In this document: positions 6,496-13,178 of the stretch, piece by piece | Layout of the letters: the number at the start of each line of letters is the position of its first letter | How positions within the stretch are numbered: position 1 is the first letter of the stretch | Assembly: GCA_007127255.1 (NCBI GenBank) | Contig: SKZS01000009.1 | Span: forward strand, 1-14,973 | Source of the DNA: Syntrophomonadaceae bacterium | GTDB taxonomy: Bacteria > Bacillota > Dethiobacteria > DTU022 | DNA: 14,973 bases | Direction: 5' to 3' | Program-made: the position numbers and the translations under genes | The notes under the pieces: model-generated | The model's database searches: none | What the model was told of the DNA's origin: nothing | What the model saw: only the letters and a program-made list of their open reading frames with translations

Positions 6496-7731
6496 ATGAA
6501 ATTTATTCTTGAACAGAACAGCTGGTACGGAGACGAACCGGTGGAGATAGAGCTGCCGGAGGGCTGGACAGTTGATTATCAAAGGCTTCCTGTAGATCAG
6601 TTAGCTCCTTTAACAGGTAAGGAAATTGAGGAAAAAATATCAAACCCGGTAGCATCAAAGAGTATCAGGGAGCTTTCTGAAAACAAGAAAGAAGTTGTAA
6701 TTCTTTTTGACGACATAAGTCGCCCCACACCAATTAAGCCCCTGGCAGAGGCTGTGCTAAAAGAGCTCCATGCTGCCGGAATAAAACATAAATCAATAAG
6801 ATTTATATGTGCCCTCGGCACACACGGAGCGCATACCAGGATTGATTTTGAAAAAAAGCTGGGCAGTGATATCGTCAGGGAATACCCGGTTTTTAATCAC
6901 AATCCATACGAAAACTGCAAAGAAGTTGGCACTACTTCTAAGGGAACAAAGGTAGCCATAAATGCGGAAGTATTAAAATGCGATCTGAAGATTGGCCTCG
7001 GAAGCATTACTCCGCACCCGTTTAATGGTTTTGGGGGAGGGGCAAAAATTATAATGCCCGGAGTGGCCTGCATAAACACCATAGAGGGAAACCACAAAAC
7101 AGCAATTGTAAGTCTTCTGGAGAAAGGTTTAAACCCTGTAACCGGAATGGGCAAACTTGAAAGCAACGGCATGCGGGAAGAGATTGAAGAAGTTTCTAAG
7201 ATGGTTGGATTTGATTTTAAAGTAGATGCAATCGTAAACAGTAAAAGGGAAATAGTTGATTTGTTCGCCGGAGATCCTGTCAAGGCTTACTACGAGGGAG
7301 CAAACAGGGCTGCAGAACTTTATGCTACAAATATTTCCGCAGATAACGATGTTGTGATAGTAAATGCTAATGCAAAGGCAAACGAAGCTGTAATTGCCAT
7401 GTACCTCGGGGCAATGGCCGTTAAGCAATCAGGCGGTGATTTGGTGGTTATAAACCATACTCCCGCGGGACAAGTGCCGCATTACCTTCTTGGTCCATTC
7501 GGGCGGGACATTGGGGGAAGAATGTGGGTAGGCGCTCAGCCGATAAATCATGTCAACAGGGTAATATTCTTCACGCCTTATCCTGATTACAGCAGTGGGA
7601 TGTGGTTTTGCTCTGAGGATAAACTATGCTGGGCAAACAACTGGGAGGAAGTGCTTAAACAGCTAAAAAACCATGACGTTGATAGCAAGGCCGCGATAAT
7701 AGCCGATGGAACAATTCAGTACTTCAAGTAG
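6496..7731 (+). CDS. LarA-family nickel-pincer racemase/epimerase homologue
   Basis: LarA-family enzymes interconvert 2-hydroxy-acid stereoisomers by hydride transfer with a nickel-pincer nucleotide (NPN) cofactor. This 411-residue protein has the family fold signatures: DDISRPTP at residues 72-79 and ALGTHGAHT with H110. The cofactor-binding block SITPHPFNGFGGGAK has H174 and K184, and GNH has H200. In the Lactiplantibacillus lactate racemase (from memory) K184 makes the thioamide bond to NPN and H200 binds Ni, and the same numbers fall on the same motifs here. Family members act on lactate, malate, phenyllactate, hydroxyglutarate or gluconate, so the substrate is open. A longer reading frame from 6394 overlaps ilvD, but the ATG at 6496, with AAGGT upstream, gives the normal N-terminus. 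The maturation genes larB, larC and larE are not in the window. Confidence 0.85.
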   Translation: MKFILEQNSWYGDEPVEIELPEGWTVDYQRLPVDQLAPLTGKEIEEKISNPVASKSIRELSENKKEVVILFDDISRPTPIKPLAEAVLKELHAAGIKHKSIRFICALGTHGAHTRIDFEKKLGSDIVREYPVFNHNPYENCKEVGTTSKGTKVAINAEVLKCDLKIGLGSITPHPFNGFGGGAKIIMPGVACINTIEGNHKTAIVSLLEKGLNPVTGMGKLESNGMREEIEEVSKMVGFDFKVDAIVNSKREIVDLFAGDPVKAYYEGANRAAELYATNISADNDVVIVNANAKANEAVIAMYLGAMAVKQSGGDLVVINHTPAGQVPHYLLGPFGRDIGGRMWVGAQPINHVNRVIFFTPYPDYSSGMWFCSEDKLCWANNWEEVLKQLKNHDVDSKAAIIADGTIQYFK

Positions 7732-7793
7732 CTTGTTAAAAAGAATCGATACTGTAATACCAAGTTTTGTAAACCTGGAGGAATACTTTGCAA

Positions 7794-7799
7794 AGGAGG
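7794..7799 (+). promoter_or_regulatory. Ribosome-binding site fixing the TTG start of the FrhB-like gene
   Basis: AGGAGG lies 7 nt before TTG 7807. No ATG or GTG start sits nearer in this frame, so the site supports a TTG start. Confidence 0.8.
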
Positions 7800-7806
7800 A
7801 GATCAC

Positions 7807-8910
7807 TTGGTTGTTGAGGAGCTAAACAAAGGCCCGGAACAATTAAAAAATGAAGTAATTGCCGGCGGCTGGTGCGTTTCCTGCGGGGCCTGTGTTGAAC
7901 TTTGCCCCTATATAAAGGCTGTAAAAGATCGGGTTGCGGTAGTGCACAGCTGTGGCTTAAACAGCGGTCACTGTTATGCTGTATGCCCGAGAACTTTCAC
8001 TGATTACAACAAGCTGGCCCCTGATTATGAAAATAGTCAAACTGACGGGGCCATCGGTTCGTATATGTCAATAACACAGGCCAGGGCTACCGAGCAAAAG
8101 ATAAAAGAGCTTGGTCAATACGGAGGGGTTGTATCAGCCCTGCTCATTGAGAGCATGGGAAATAATGAAGCAAAAGAAGTGCTGTTAACCGATTATGACG
8201 GGATATATCCCCGCTGGTTAATCGGCCGCAATAGTGAAGATATTCTTAGTTCTGCCGGCTCGAAGTATGCTGTATGTCCCGGCTTGTCCGGTTTAAACCA
8301 GGCGCTTCGAAAAGATATCGAGCAGATTGACATTGTCGGCAGACCCTGCCAGGTAGTGGCACTGCGAAAGATGATTAACTACAGCGAGGTTGAAGGAAGA
8401 GAAAAGGTCGGCCTGATAATCGGCCTGTTCTGTTTTTGGGGCCTTGATTACAGTATTTATGATTATTTAAAGCAGGAATATAATATCACCCGTATAGACA
8501 AGGCTGATATTCCAAAAGATGCCGGGCTGACGGTTAGCACCGACCAGGGGACTATTACACTATCCCTGGAAGAAACTCGATCCTTTATCAGAAGCGGCTG
8601 CTATTCCTGTGTCGATTCCACCTCTGAACTGGCCGATATTTCCGTCGGGTCAACCGAACTGGACCCTAAATGGTGTACAGTGATCGTTAGAACAAAAAAG
8701 GGTGAGGACGTATTAAATAAAGCCATAGATTCAGGCCTAATCGAAACTAAGCCTTACCCGGATGAGTTAAAAACGGCCCTGTCTGAATCGGCCCTTAACA
8801 AGAAGAAACGGGTTCTTGGAAATGAAACAGACGATGAAGGCCCTGCTATTAACAGCAGCTACCTGAAAATAACTGAATCTGCTGCCAGGCTGATCGGGAT
8901 GGAGGGATAA
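7807..8910 (+). CDS. FrhB-like flavin/iron-sulfur oxidoreductase (coenzyme F420 hydrogenase beta family)
   Basis: The FrhB family comprises flavoproteins with Fe-S clusters that shuttle electrons between ferredoxin-type centres and a second acceptor. Residues 23-33 form a classic ferredoxin cluster motif (C23, C26, C29, C33 followed by Pro). A second group of C49, C56 and C60-Pro is irregular and may bind a partial or unusual cluster. The body carries family signatures: GQYGGVVSALL, VGRPCQVVALRKM, GLFCFWGLDY and SGCYSCVDSTSELADISVGS near residues 258-277. It starts at TTG 7807. It ends 3 nt before iorA, so it probably works with IorAB, as electron acceptor for the reduced ferredoxin domain or as an extra redox subunit. 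Whether the organism makes F420 is unknown; many FrhB homologues do not use it. Confidence 0.85.
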   Translation: MVVEELNKGPEQLKNEVIAGGWCVSCGACVELCPYIKAVKDRVAVVHSCGLNSGHCYAVCPRTFTDYNKLAPDYENSQTDGAIGSYMSITQARATEQKIKELGQYGGVVSALLIESMGNNEAKEVLLTDYDGIYPRWLIGRNSEDILSSAGSKYAVCPGLSGLNQALRKDIEQIDIVGRPCQVVALRKMINYSEVEGREKVGLIIGLFCFWGLDYSIYDYLKQEYNITRIDKADIPKDAGLTVSTDQGTITLSLEETRSFIRSGCYSCVDSTSELADISVGSTELDPKWCTVIVRTKKGEDVLNKAIDSGLIETKPYPDELKTALSESALNKKKRVLGNETDDEGPAINSSYLKITESAARLIGMEG

Positions 8911-8913
8911 TAG

Positions 8914-10836
8914 ATGATTAGCTTAAATAATCCGGGTTCTAAAGTAATCATGAGCGGCAATGAAGCTATGGCCAGGGGTGCTCTTGAGGCAGGTGTTGAT
9001 TTTTGCACTTCCTACCCGGGATCACCTACTGTAGAAGTGGCTGAATCTTTATTTAGACTTGATCCCAAGTATAATGTTTACGGGGAATGGTCTGTAAATG
9101 AAATGGTAGCCCTTGAAGCGGCAGCAGCCGCATCGTTTGCCGGGCTCAGGGCTTTATGCGTAATGAAACAAAACGGGTTGGCTGTTACTTCGGACTTTTT
9201 GCTCAGCCTTAACCATCCGGGAACAAGAGGCGGTTTGGTAATTGTTGTAGGCGATGACCCCGGGGCGCATTCCAGTATTAATGAGGTTGATTCGCGTCAT
9301 TTTGCCAGGCACGCCGAGGTCCCCCTGCTGGAGCCGGCAGATGTCAGTGAAGCAAGAGATATGATGGCCTGGGCTTTTGAACTATCAGAAAAGCTCGAGA
9401 CATACGTCATCTTAAGAGTTGTAACCAGGGTCTGCCATGCAAGGGGCAACCTGGTTCTAAATGAAATCCCGGAAAAGCCCCAAAAAAATGTTCAGGTTGA
9501 ACCCTGGGACCGTTTTCTTTGTATTGCTCCCATGCACGGGATGGTGCACAGCAGGCAGGCCCAGGCACGACAGACTTATGAAGAATCTTTGTTTAATTCT
9601 TATACAGGACCTGATGAGGCTGAATCGGTTATTGTAGCTTCCGGCCCTGCTGTTCTTTACGCCCGTGAAGCAATGGAGCTGTTAAATTTAGATTCAAAGG
9701 TGGGGTTGTTAAAGCTGGGAACAACCTGGCCTTTGCCGCACAACTGGATCTTGGAGCGCCTGCAAAAAACCTCGAATATTGTCTTTTTTGAAGAAACCGA
9801 TCCATTCCTCGAGCAGAATATTACTTCTGTGCTGGCCCAGTTTGGCAGCAAGACATACAATTTCTTCGGCCAGGCGTCGGGGCATATTAGCGGAGAGGCC
9901 GGGCCAGGTCTGGGTGAGTTAAATACGGATTTGGCGGTTCGCGGGCTGGCCAAGATATTTGACCTGCCTGACCCCACCAGCTTGCCGGAAACCGGCCAGC
10001 TGAAGGATATTCTTAAAGTTTCAATACCTGAGCGGGAAATGGCTCTCTGCCCCGGCTGTCCGCATCGTTCTTCTTTTTGGGCTATCAAGAGTGCCCTTGA
10101 ACTGGACGGCAGGAAAGGCTTTGTTTTAGGCGATATAGGGTGCTATACCCTGGGAGCTTCAAAGTCCGGGTTCTGGCTTTTGCGCAGTGTTATGTGCATG
10201 GGCAGCGGAGTTGGGCTGGCAAATGGATTTGGACAGCTGTACCGCTTTAGCATGGATCAGCCCGTTCTGGCTGTAATGGGCGATTCGACCTTTTTCCATG
10301 CCTGCCTGCCGGCCCTGGTTAACGGCATTTATAACCGGGCTGATTTTATTGCAGTCATCCTGGACAATTCTATTACAGCCATGACCGGCTTTCAGCCGCA
10401 TCCCGGGGTGGGTGTTAAGGCAACGGGTGAAGAGGTTAAGCCTCTCTCAATAGAAAAAGTAACTGAATCAATTGGTCTTAAAACCGTAGTTGCCGACCCC
10501 CATAAGCTGGATGAAACCATACCAGTTCTATATGACCTGCTTCAGGAAAAAGGTCCCAGGGTATTGATTCTAAGAAAGGAATGTGCCCTGAAAGCTGCAA
10601 AGAAGGAACTTAAGACATACCGGGTTATAAGTGATCTTTGCGCAGGTGACAGCTGCGGGTGCAACAACTTTTGCAGCAGCACTTTTGCTTGCCAGGCTAT
10701 CAGTATCGGCACAGATTCAAAGGCAGTTATTGATGATGTGCTTTGTACAGGCTGCGGGGCCTGTGTTTTATTATGCCCCAGGGAAGCAATTGAAGAAGTT
10801 ACAAAAGAGGAGGTGTCGAGCAGTGGAAAAAATTAA
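8914..10836 (+). CDS. iorA: Indolepyruvate-type 2-oxoacid:ferredoxin oxidoreductase, alpha subunit
   Basis: This is the thiamine-diphosphate subunit that decarboxylates a 2-oxo acid to an acyl-CoA while reducing ferredoxin. The order is typical: an N-terminal pyrimidine-binding domain (GVDFCTSYPGSPTVEVAESL, then EWSVNEMVALEAAAAASFAG), a middle domain, CPGCPHR with C379 and C382, and the ThDP motif GDS at 456-458 through LDN at 483-485. A C-terminal ferredoxin module follows. Its last cluster is canonical (C611, C614, C617, C621-Pro). The first is odd: instead of CxxCxxC it reads CAGDSCGCNNFC, with a further Cys 6 residues on. Length 640 is near the family norm. Family members prefer aryl pyruvates, but here the partner dehydratase suggests an aliphatic or branched 2-oxo acid. 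Confidence 0.92.
   Translation: MISLNNPGSKVIMSGNEAMARGALEAGVDFCTSYPGSPTVEVAESLFRLDPKYNVYGEWSVNEMVALEAAAAASFAGLRALCVMKQNGLAVTSDFLLSLNHPGTRGGLVIVVGDDPGAHSSINEVDSRHFARHAEVPLLEPADVSEARDMMAWAFELSEKLETYVILRVVTRVCHARGNLVLNEIPEKPQKNVQVEPWDRFLCIAPMHGMVHSRQAQARQTYEESLFNSYTGPDEAESVIVASGPAVLYAREAMELLNLDSKVGLLKLGTTWPLPHNWILERLQKTSNIVFFEETDPFLEQNITSVLAQFGSKTYNFFGQASGHISGEAGPGLGELNTDLAVRGLAKIFDLPDPTSLPETGQLKDILKVSIPEREMALCPGCPHRSSFWAIKSALELDGRKGFVLGDIGCYTLGASKSGFWLLRSVMCMGSGVGLANGFGQLYRFSMDQPVLAVMGDSTFFHACLPALVNGIYNRADFIAVILDNSITAMTGFQPHPGVGVKATGEEVKPLSIEKVTESIGLKTVVADPHKLDETIPVLYDLLQEKGPRVLILRKECALKAAKKELKTYRVISDLCAGDSCGCNNFCSSTFACQAISIGTDSKAVIDDVLCTGCGACVLLCPREAIEEVTKEEVSSSGKN
10808..10815 (+). promoter_or_regulatory. 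Ribosome-binding site fixing the GTG start of iorB
   Basis: AGGAGGTG, a full match to the 16S anti-Shine-Dalgarno sequence, sits inside the end of iorA, 7 nt before GTG 10823. It rules out the longer reading frame opening at 10631. Confidence 0.85.
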
Positions 10837-11446
10837 GGAGCCTTACAACCAGATAATTGCCGGAGTTGGCGGCCAGGGTAATATACTGGCATCGGCGCTT
10901 GCCGGTATTGCTGCAACTAAAGCCGGCTTTAATGTTGTAGTTGGCGAAACGTACGGCGCCTCCCAGCGAGGCGGCTCAGTGATGAGTCATGTCCGGCTGT
11001 CCCGTGAAAAAACATACGGCCCTCTGGTTCCATCCGGCCAGGCTGATTTAATAGTAGCCTTTGAACCGCTTGAAGCTCTTCGGGTCGCCTCTAAATACGC
11101 GAATGCTTCTACCGTGATTATAGTTAACCCTGCACCTGTGTATCCGGTTTCCGTTGCTTTAAAGGAAGCCAGTTATCCTGAGATTGAAGATATTCTAAAA
11201 GGATTAAAAAGCCTGGCCGGTGATGTATTTACTGTAAATGCCACTTCAATTGCCCGCGAGGTCGCCACGCCAAAGGTGCAAAATATAGTTATGATTAATG
11301 CTATGTCCCATTATCGCGGACAACCGGTTCAAAGATCTTACTACAATGATGCGCTTGAAGAGTTTCTGCAGGGAGCAGGCTTAGAACAAAAGGAGGCAAA
11401 CAAAAAAGCTTTTCTAACATACCTGGAACTCGAACAATATAATTAG
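10823..11446 (+). CDS. iorB: Indolepyruvate-type 2-oxoacid:ferredoxin oxidoreductase, beta subunit
   Basis: This is the small partner of IorA, corresponding to the gamma-type domain of pyruvate:ferredoxin oxidoreductases that contributes to CoA binding and complex formation. The N-terminus shows the family pattern NQIIAGVGGQGNILASALAG (glycine-rich segment at residues 14-20), then VVVGETYGASQRGGSVMSHVR and the mid segment QADLIVAFEPLEALR. At 207 residues from GTG 10823 the length is normal. The gene overlaps the last 14 nt of iorA and has its ribosome-binding site within iorA, which indicates translational coupling and a 1:1 complex. It is the last gene of the co-directional run that begins at dctP. 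The next feature, about 20 nt downstream, is a large inverted repeat. Confidence 0.93.
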   Translation: MEKIKEPYNQIIAGVGGQGNILASALAGIAATKAGFNVVVGETYGASQRGGSVMSHVRLSREKTYGPLVPSGQADLIVAFEPLEALRVASKYANASTVIIVNPAPVYPVSVALKEASYPEIEDILKGLKSLAGDVFTVNATSIAREVATPKVQNIVMINAMSHYRGQPVQRSYYNDALEEFLQGAGLEQKEANKKAFLTYLELEQYN

Positions 11447-11466
11447 ATTAGTGAACGTAAAATATT

Positions 11467-11521
11467 GGGGGACGTCTCATTTGCCTTATTATAAGTAAAT
11501 AAGTCAAAATACACGTCCCCC
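11467..11521. repeat. 55-nt REP-like inverted repeat after iorB
   Basis: The outer arms GGGGGACGT and ACGTCCCCC are perfect. Inner arms TTTG.CTTATT and AATAAG.CAAA continue the pairing, so 20 of 24 positions per arm match around the 7-nt loop ATAAGTA. The palindrome is far longer than a normal terminator stem and has no T-tract. It shares the GGGGGACG core with repeats at 12614-12681 and 12728-12752. It may still protect or end the operon transcript. Confidence 0.75.
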
Positions 11522-11537
11522 GCCTTGTATCGTGTTC

Positions 11538-11555
11538 CTTTTGCTTAAGCAAAAG
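11538..11555. repeat. Perfect 18-bp palindrome
   Basis: CTTTTGCTTAAGCAAAAG is self-complementary along its whole length and lies 16 nt after the REP-like repeat. It has no T-tract and no loop, so it is better read as a DNA-level palindrome than as a terminator. Its role is unknown. Confidence 0.5.
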
Positions 11556-11644
11556 CTCGCCTATCTTCTTAATTATTCAACTTGACGCACAGTGCTGCTC
11601 TACACATATAGAAATCTTGTTTATTCTATATCGCATTAATGAAG

Positions 11645-11735
11645 ATAATAAGACGGTCATTATTGTAAGAGAAGTCTGTAGGGGCAGAAATTGGTCACAT
11701 TGATAAATATAATACGACGGCTATTATTATAAGAG
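11645..11735 (+). repeat. Two direct copies of a 27-bp dyad element upstream of the hydrolase
   Basis: Copies at 11645-11671 and 11709-11735 agree at 23 of 27 positions, with starts 64 bp apart. Each has ATAATA at the left, a central GACGG or CGACGG, an ATTATT-type right half and TAAGAG at the end, so each is itself a small dyad. They lie 60-150 bp before the probable promoter of the hydrolase gene. They could be paired regulator sites or a degraded repeat. The remainder of 11556-11796 shows nothing else recognisable. Confidence 0.55.
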
Positions 11736-11772
11736 CATATTATAAAGTGCATCTCTGTAAATGAAGTGAAGC

Positions 11773-11802
11773 TTTTAAAGCGCAGACTGCATGGGGTATA
11801 AT
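11773..11802 (+). promoter_or_regulatory. Candidate promoter of the hydrolase gene
   Basis: A perfect -10 box TATAAT sits at 11797-11802, about 45 nt before the start codon. The -35 region (TTTTAA at 11773-11778, 18-nt spacing) is poor, so the promoter may need an activator. Confidence 0.45.
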
Positions 11803-11847
11803 GATAAACAATTTAGATTACAATAACCAGGAAAGGCAAGGTAAGTA

Positions 11848-12630
11848 ATGAATAAATCCAACGTTAAGATTATGGACGGAGCAGAACCTTTTTTCTTTCC
11901 TGCCGGCAAAACAGGTTGCCTGCTTATACATGGCATTAGTGCTTCTGCGCAGCAATTCAGGGCAATGGGAGAATACCTCGCCGGACGGGATATTACTACT
12001 CTCGGGGTCCTGCTGAAAGGCCACGGCACCATGATTGAAGATTTACACAGCTATACTTATCAGGATTGGATAGATTCGGCAGAAGAAGGATTAGCCCAAC
12101 TAAAAGAACACTGCAGTTCTGTTTTTTGTGCCGGCCTTTCGATGGGCGGGATAATATCCATGCGCCTGGCCCGCCTGCACCCGGAAGATATCAAAGGCGC
12201 AGTTATGATCTGCAGTCCTTATAAGATGAGGCACCCGAAATTTTTCTTTGTTCCACTGCTGAAGCATTTTATAAAGCAGATACCGACCGGCCCGAGGGCG
12301 ATAAGCGATCCTGTTCCGGAAGAAGTAAAGTATCAAGATCACTCAGTACCTGCTGCTCATCAGTTAATAAAATTGATGGCGGCCGTGCGAAAAGATCTGC
12401 CTTTAATCAGGCAGCCGGTTTTGATCTTTGGTGGTAGACAGGACTGGGTTGTTGACAGCCGTGACCCCGGCCTTTATTACGAAAAGATTGGAACGGAGCA
12501 AAAAGAACTGGTCTGGCTGGAAAATTCACAGCACGTTGCTGTTCTTGACTATGATCGTGAAATAATATACCAAAAAACTCTCGAATTCATTAATAAGTAT
12601 CAAGACGTGCCACGGGGACGGGGTTGTTGA
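11848..12630 (+). CDS. Alpha/beta hydrolase, carboxylesterase/monoacylglycerol-lipase-like
   Basis: This is a serine hydrolase of the Est30/monoacylglycerol-lipase type, expected to cleave carboxylic esters in the cytoplasm; no signal peptide is seen. An oxyanion-hole segment LLIHGISAS comes near residues 24-33. The nucleophile elbow GLSMGG carries S98, D199 lies in GGRQDW and H229 in NSQHV, completing a triad in the right order and spacing. At 260 residues it is close to the roughly 250 of the family. The final residues DVPRGRGC and the TGA are encoded by the left arm of an inverted repeat, so the original C-terminus after about Y251 has probably been replaced. The triad is untouched and the enzyme may still work. 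It appears monocistronic and unrelated to the TRAP cluster. The natural substrate is unknown. Confidence 0.9.
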   Translation: MNKSNVKIMDGAEPFFFPAGKTGCLLIHGISASAQQFRAMGEYLAGRDITTLGVLLKGHGTMIEDLHSYTYQDWIDSAEEGLAQLKEHCSSVFCAGLSMGGIISMRLARLHPEDIKGAVMICSPYKMRHPKFFFVPLLKHFIKQIPTGPRAISDPVPEEVKYQDHSVPAAHQLIKLMAAVRKDLPLIRQPVLIFGGRQDWVVDSRDPGLYYEKIGTEQKELVWLENSQHVAVLDYDREIIYQKTLEFINKYQDVPRGRGC

Positions 12631-12681
12631 CACCAAAGATAATTTTCCTTCACTGGAAATGGTGTCAACAACTCCGTCCCC
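12614..12681. repeat. REP-like inverted repeat across the hydrolase stop codon
   Basis: The left arm 12614-12634 and right arm 12661-12681 match at 20 of 21 positions. The left reads GGGGACGGGG then TTGTTGACACC; the right reads GGTGTCAACAAC then TCCGTCCCC. Outside these the arms continue weakly (GTGCCA on the left, TGACAC on the right). Inside, TTTCC (12644-12648) and GGAAA (12655-12659) add a small stem. It could also form a strong RNA hairpin at the end of the hydrolase transcript. Confidence 0.8.
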
Positions 12682-12727
12682 CCTGACACTGCGGCTGTAT
12701 TCATTTAGCCGGCCTAGCTGAAACCTT

Positions 12728-12752
12728 GGACAGGAGAAACGTCCCCCCGTCC
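12728..12752. repeat. Third GGGGGACG-core repeat (partial)
   Basis: The segment runs from GGACAGGAGAAACG to CCCCCCGTCC. On the minus strand it contains GGGGGACGTTTCTC, close to the outer arm of the repeat at 11467 (GGGGGACGTCTCAT). It has only short complementary ends (GGAC/GTCC), so it may be one half of a degraded element. The rest of 12753-12895 holds no supported gene. Confidence 0.5.
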
Positions 12753-12895
12753 TTGAGATTATATGAGACGCGCCTTTGCTACTATATAAGCCTTGAAATA
12801 TTACCCGGTAATATGCAAGGAATGCTGCTATCAACCAGTAAAATACAAGATAAAAATACTGGGACTTTTAATCAAAGTCATACCGTTATTGCCTC

Positions 12896-12924
12896 TTGCT
12901 TATTTTAGCTAATATATATATAAT
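12896..12924 (+). promoter_or_regulatory. Promoter of the Phd/PIN toxin-antitoxin pair
   Basis: TTGCTT (12896-12901) and a perfect TATAAT (12919-12924) are 17 nt apart. The -10 box is embedded in an alternating AT tract (12911-12930), which could also bind the antitoxin. The predicted start near 12931 leaves almost no leader before the ribosome-binding site. Confidence 0.55.
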
Positions 12925-12930
12925 ATATTT

Positions 12931-12938
12931 AGGAGGTG
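12931..12938 (+). promoter_or_regulatory. Ribosome-binding site fixing the antitoxin start
   Basis: AGGAGGTG lies 6 nt before GTG 12945. The in-frame GTG at 12936 is part of this site, and the ATG at 12940 is out of frame. Translation therefore starts at GTG 12945. Confidence 0.75.
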
Positions 12939-12944
12939 TATGTT

Positions 12945-13178
12945 GTGATAATAACAGCCACTGAATTTAAAAATAAAGTAGGCAAATACTTAAAAGCTGC
13001 CCAGGATGACGATGTCATTATCTCAAAAAATGGCAGATACGTTGCTAAACTAACTGCTGTTAAGGAATATGAATACCCGGCGACGCAAAACTTAGTTGGC
13101 GTATTTGAAAAAGCTGCAGATTACTGCATAGAGGATGCTAAGAAAGAAAGGCTGAAAAAATATGAAAGCACTGATTGA
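12945..13178 (+). CDS. Phd/YefM-like antitoxin
   Basis: This small antitoxin is expected to bind and neutralise the PIN toxin next to it and to repress the shared promoter. The 77-residue product starts IITATEFKNKVGKYLKAAQ, the usual helix of Phd/YefM-type antitoxins. It is followed by DDVIISKNGRYVAKLTAV, the strand pair with the conserved N-G-x-x-V-A-x-L pattern. The C-terminal half (FEKAADYCIEDAKKERLKKYE) is charged and helical, the part that normally wraps the toxin. It overlaps the toxin gene by 17 nt, so the two are co-translated. The start is GTG 12945. Confidence 0.85.
   Translation: MIITATEFKNKVGKYLKAAQDDDVIISKNGRYVAKLTAVKEYEYPATQNLVGVFEKAADYCIEDAKKERLKKYESTD

Noticed and set aside
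7788..7817. Nine-codon frame starting TTG 7788 with TGGAGG upstream, overlapping the start of the FrhB-like gene
   Set aside because: Too short, weak start codon, and the sequence is better explained as the strong ribosome-binding site of the FrhB-like gene.
9657..10088. 143-residue minus-strand frame inside iorA
   Set aside because: Shadow of a strongly supported gene; the composition is that of antisense coding sequence.
10631..10822. N-terminal extension of iorB inside iorA
   Set aside because: The GTG at 10823 has a perfect ribosome-binding site and gives the usual IorB start; the extension is out-of-frame iorA.
11467..11521. Reading the long palindrome after iorB as an ordinary intrinsic terminator
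   Set aside because: No T-tract follows and the 24-nt arms with interior mismatches match dispersed repeats rather than a terminator, although it may still affect the transcript end.
12726..12908. 60-residue plus-strand frame between the hydrolase and the Phd/PIN pair
   Set aside because: It begins inside a repeat, has no ribosome-binding site and shows no recognisable protein pattern.
11447..12944. CRISPR array suspected from the repeats in this region
   Set aside because: Repeats are few, differ from one another, and are not evenly spaced by spacers; no cas genes are present.
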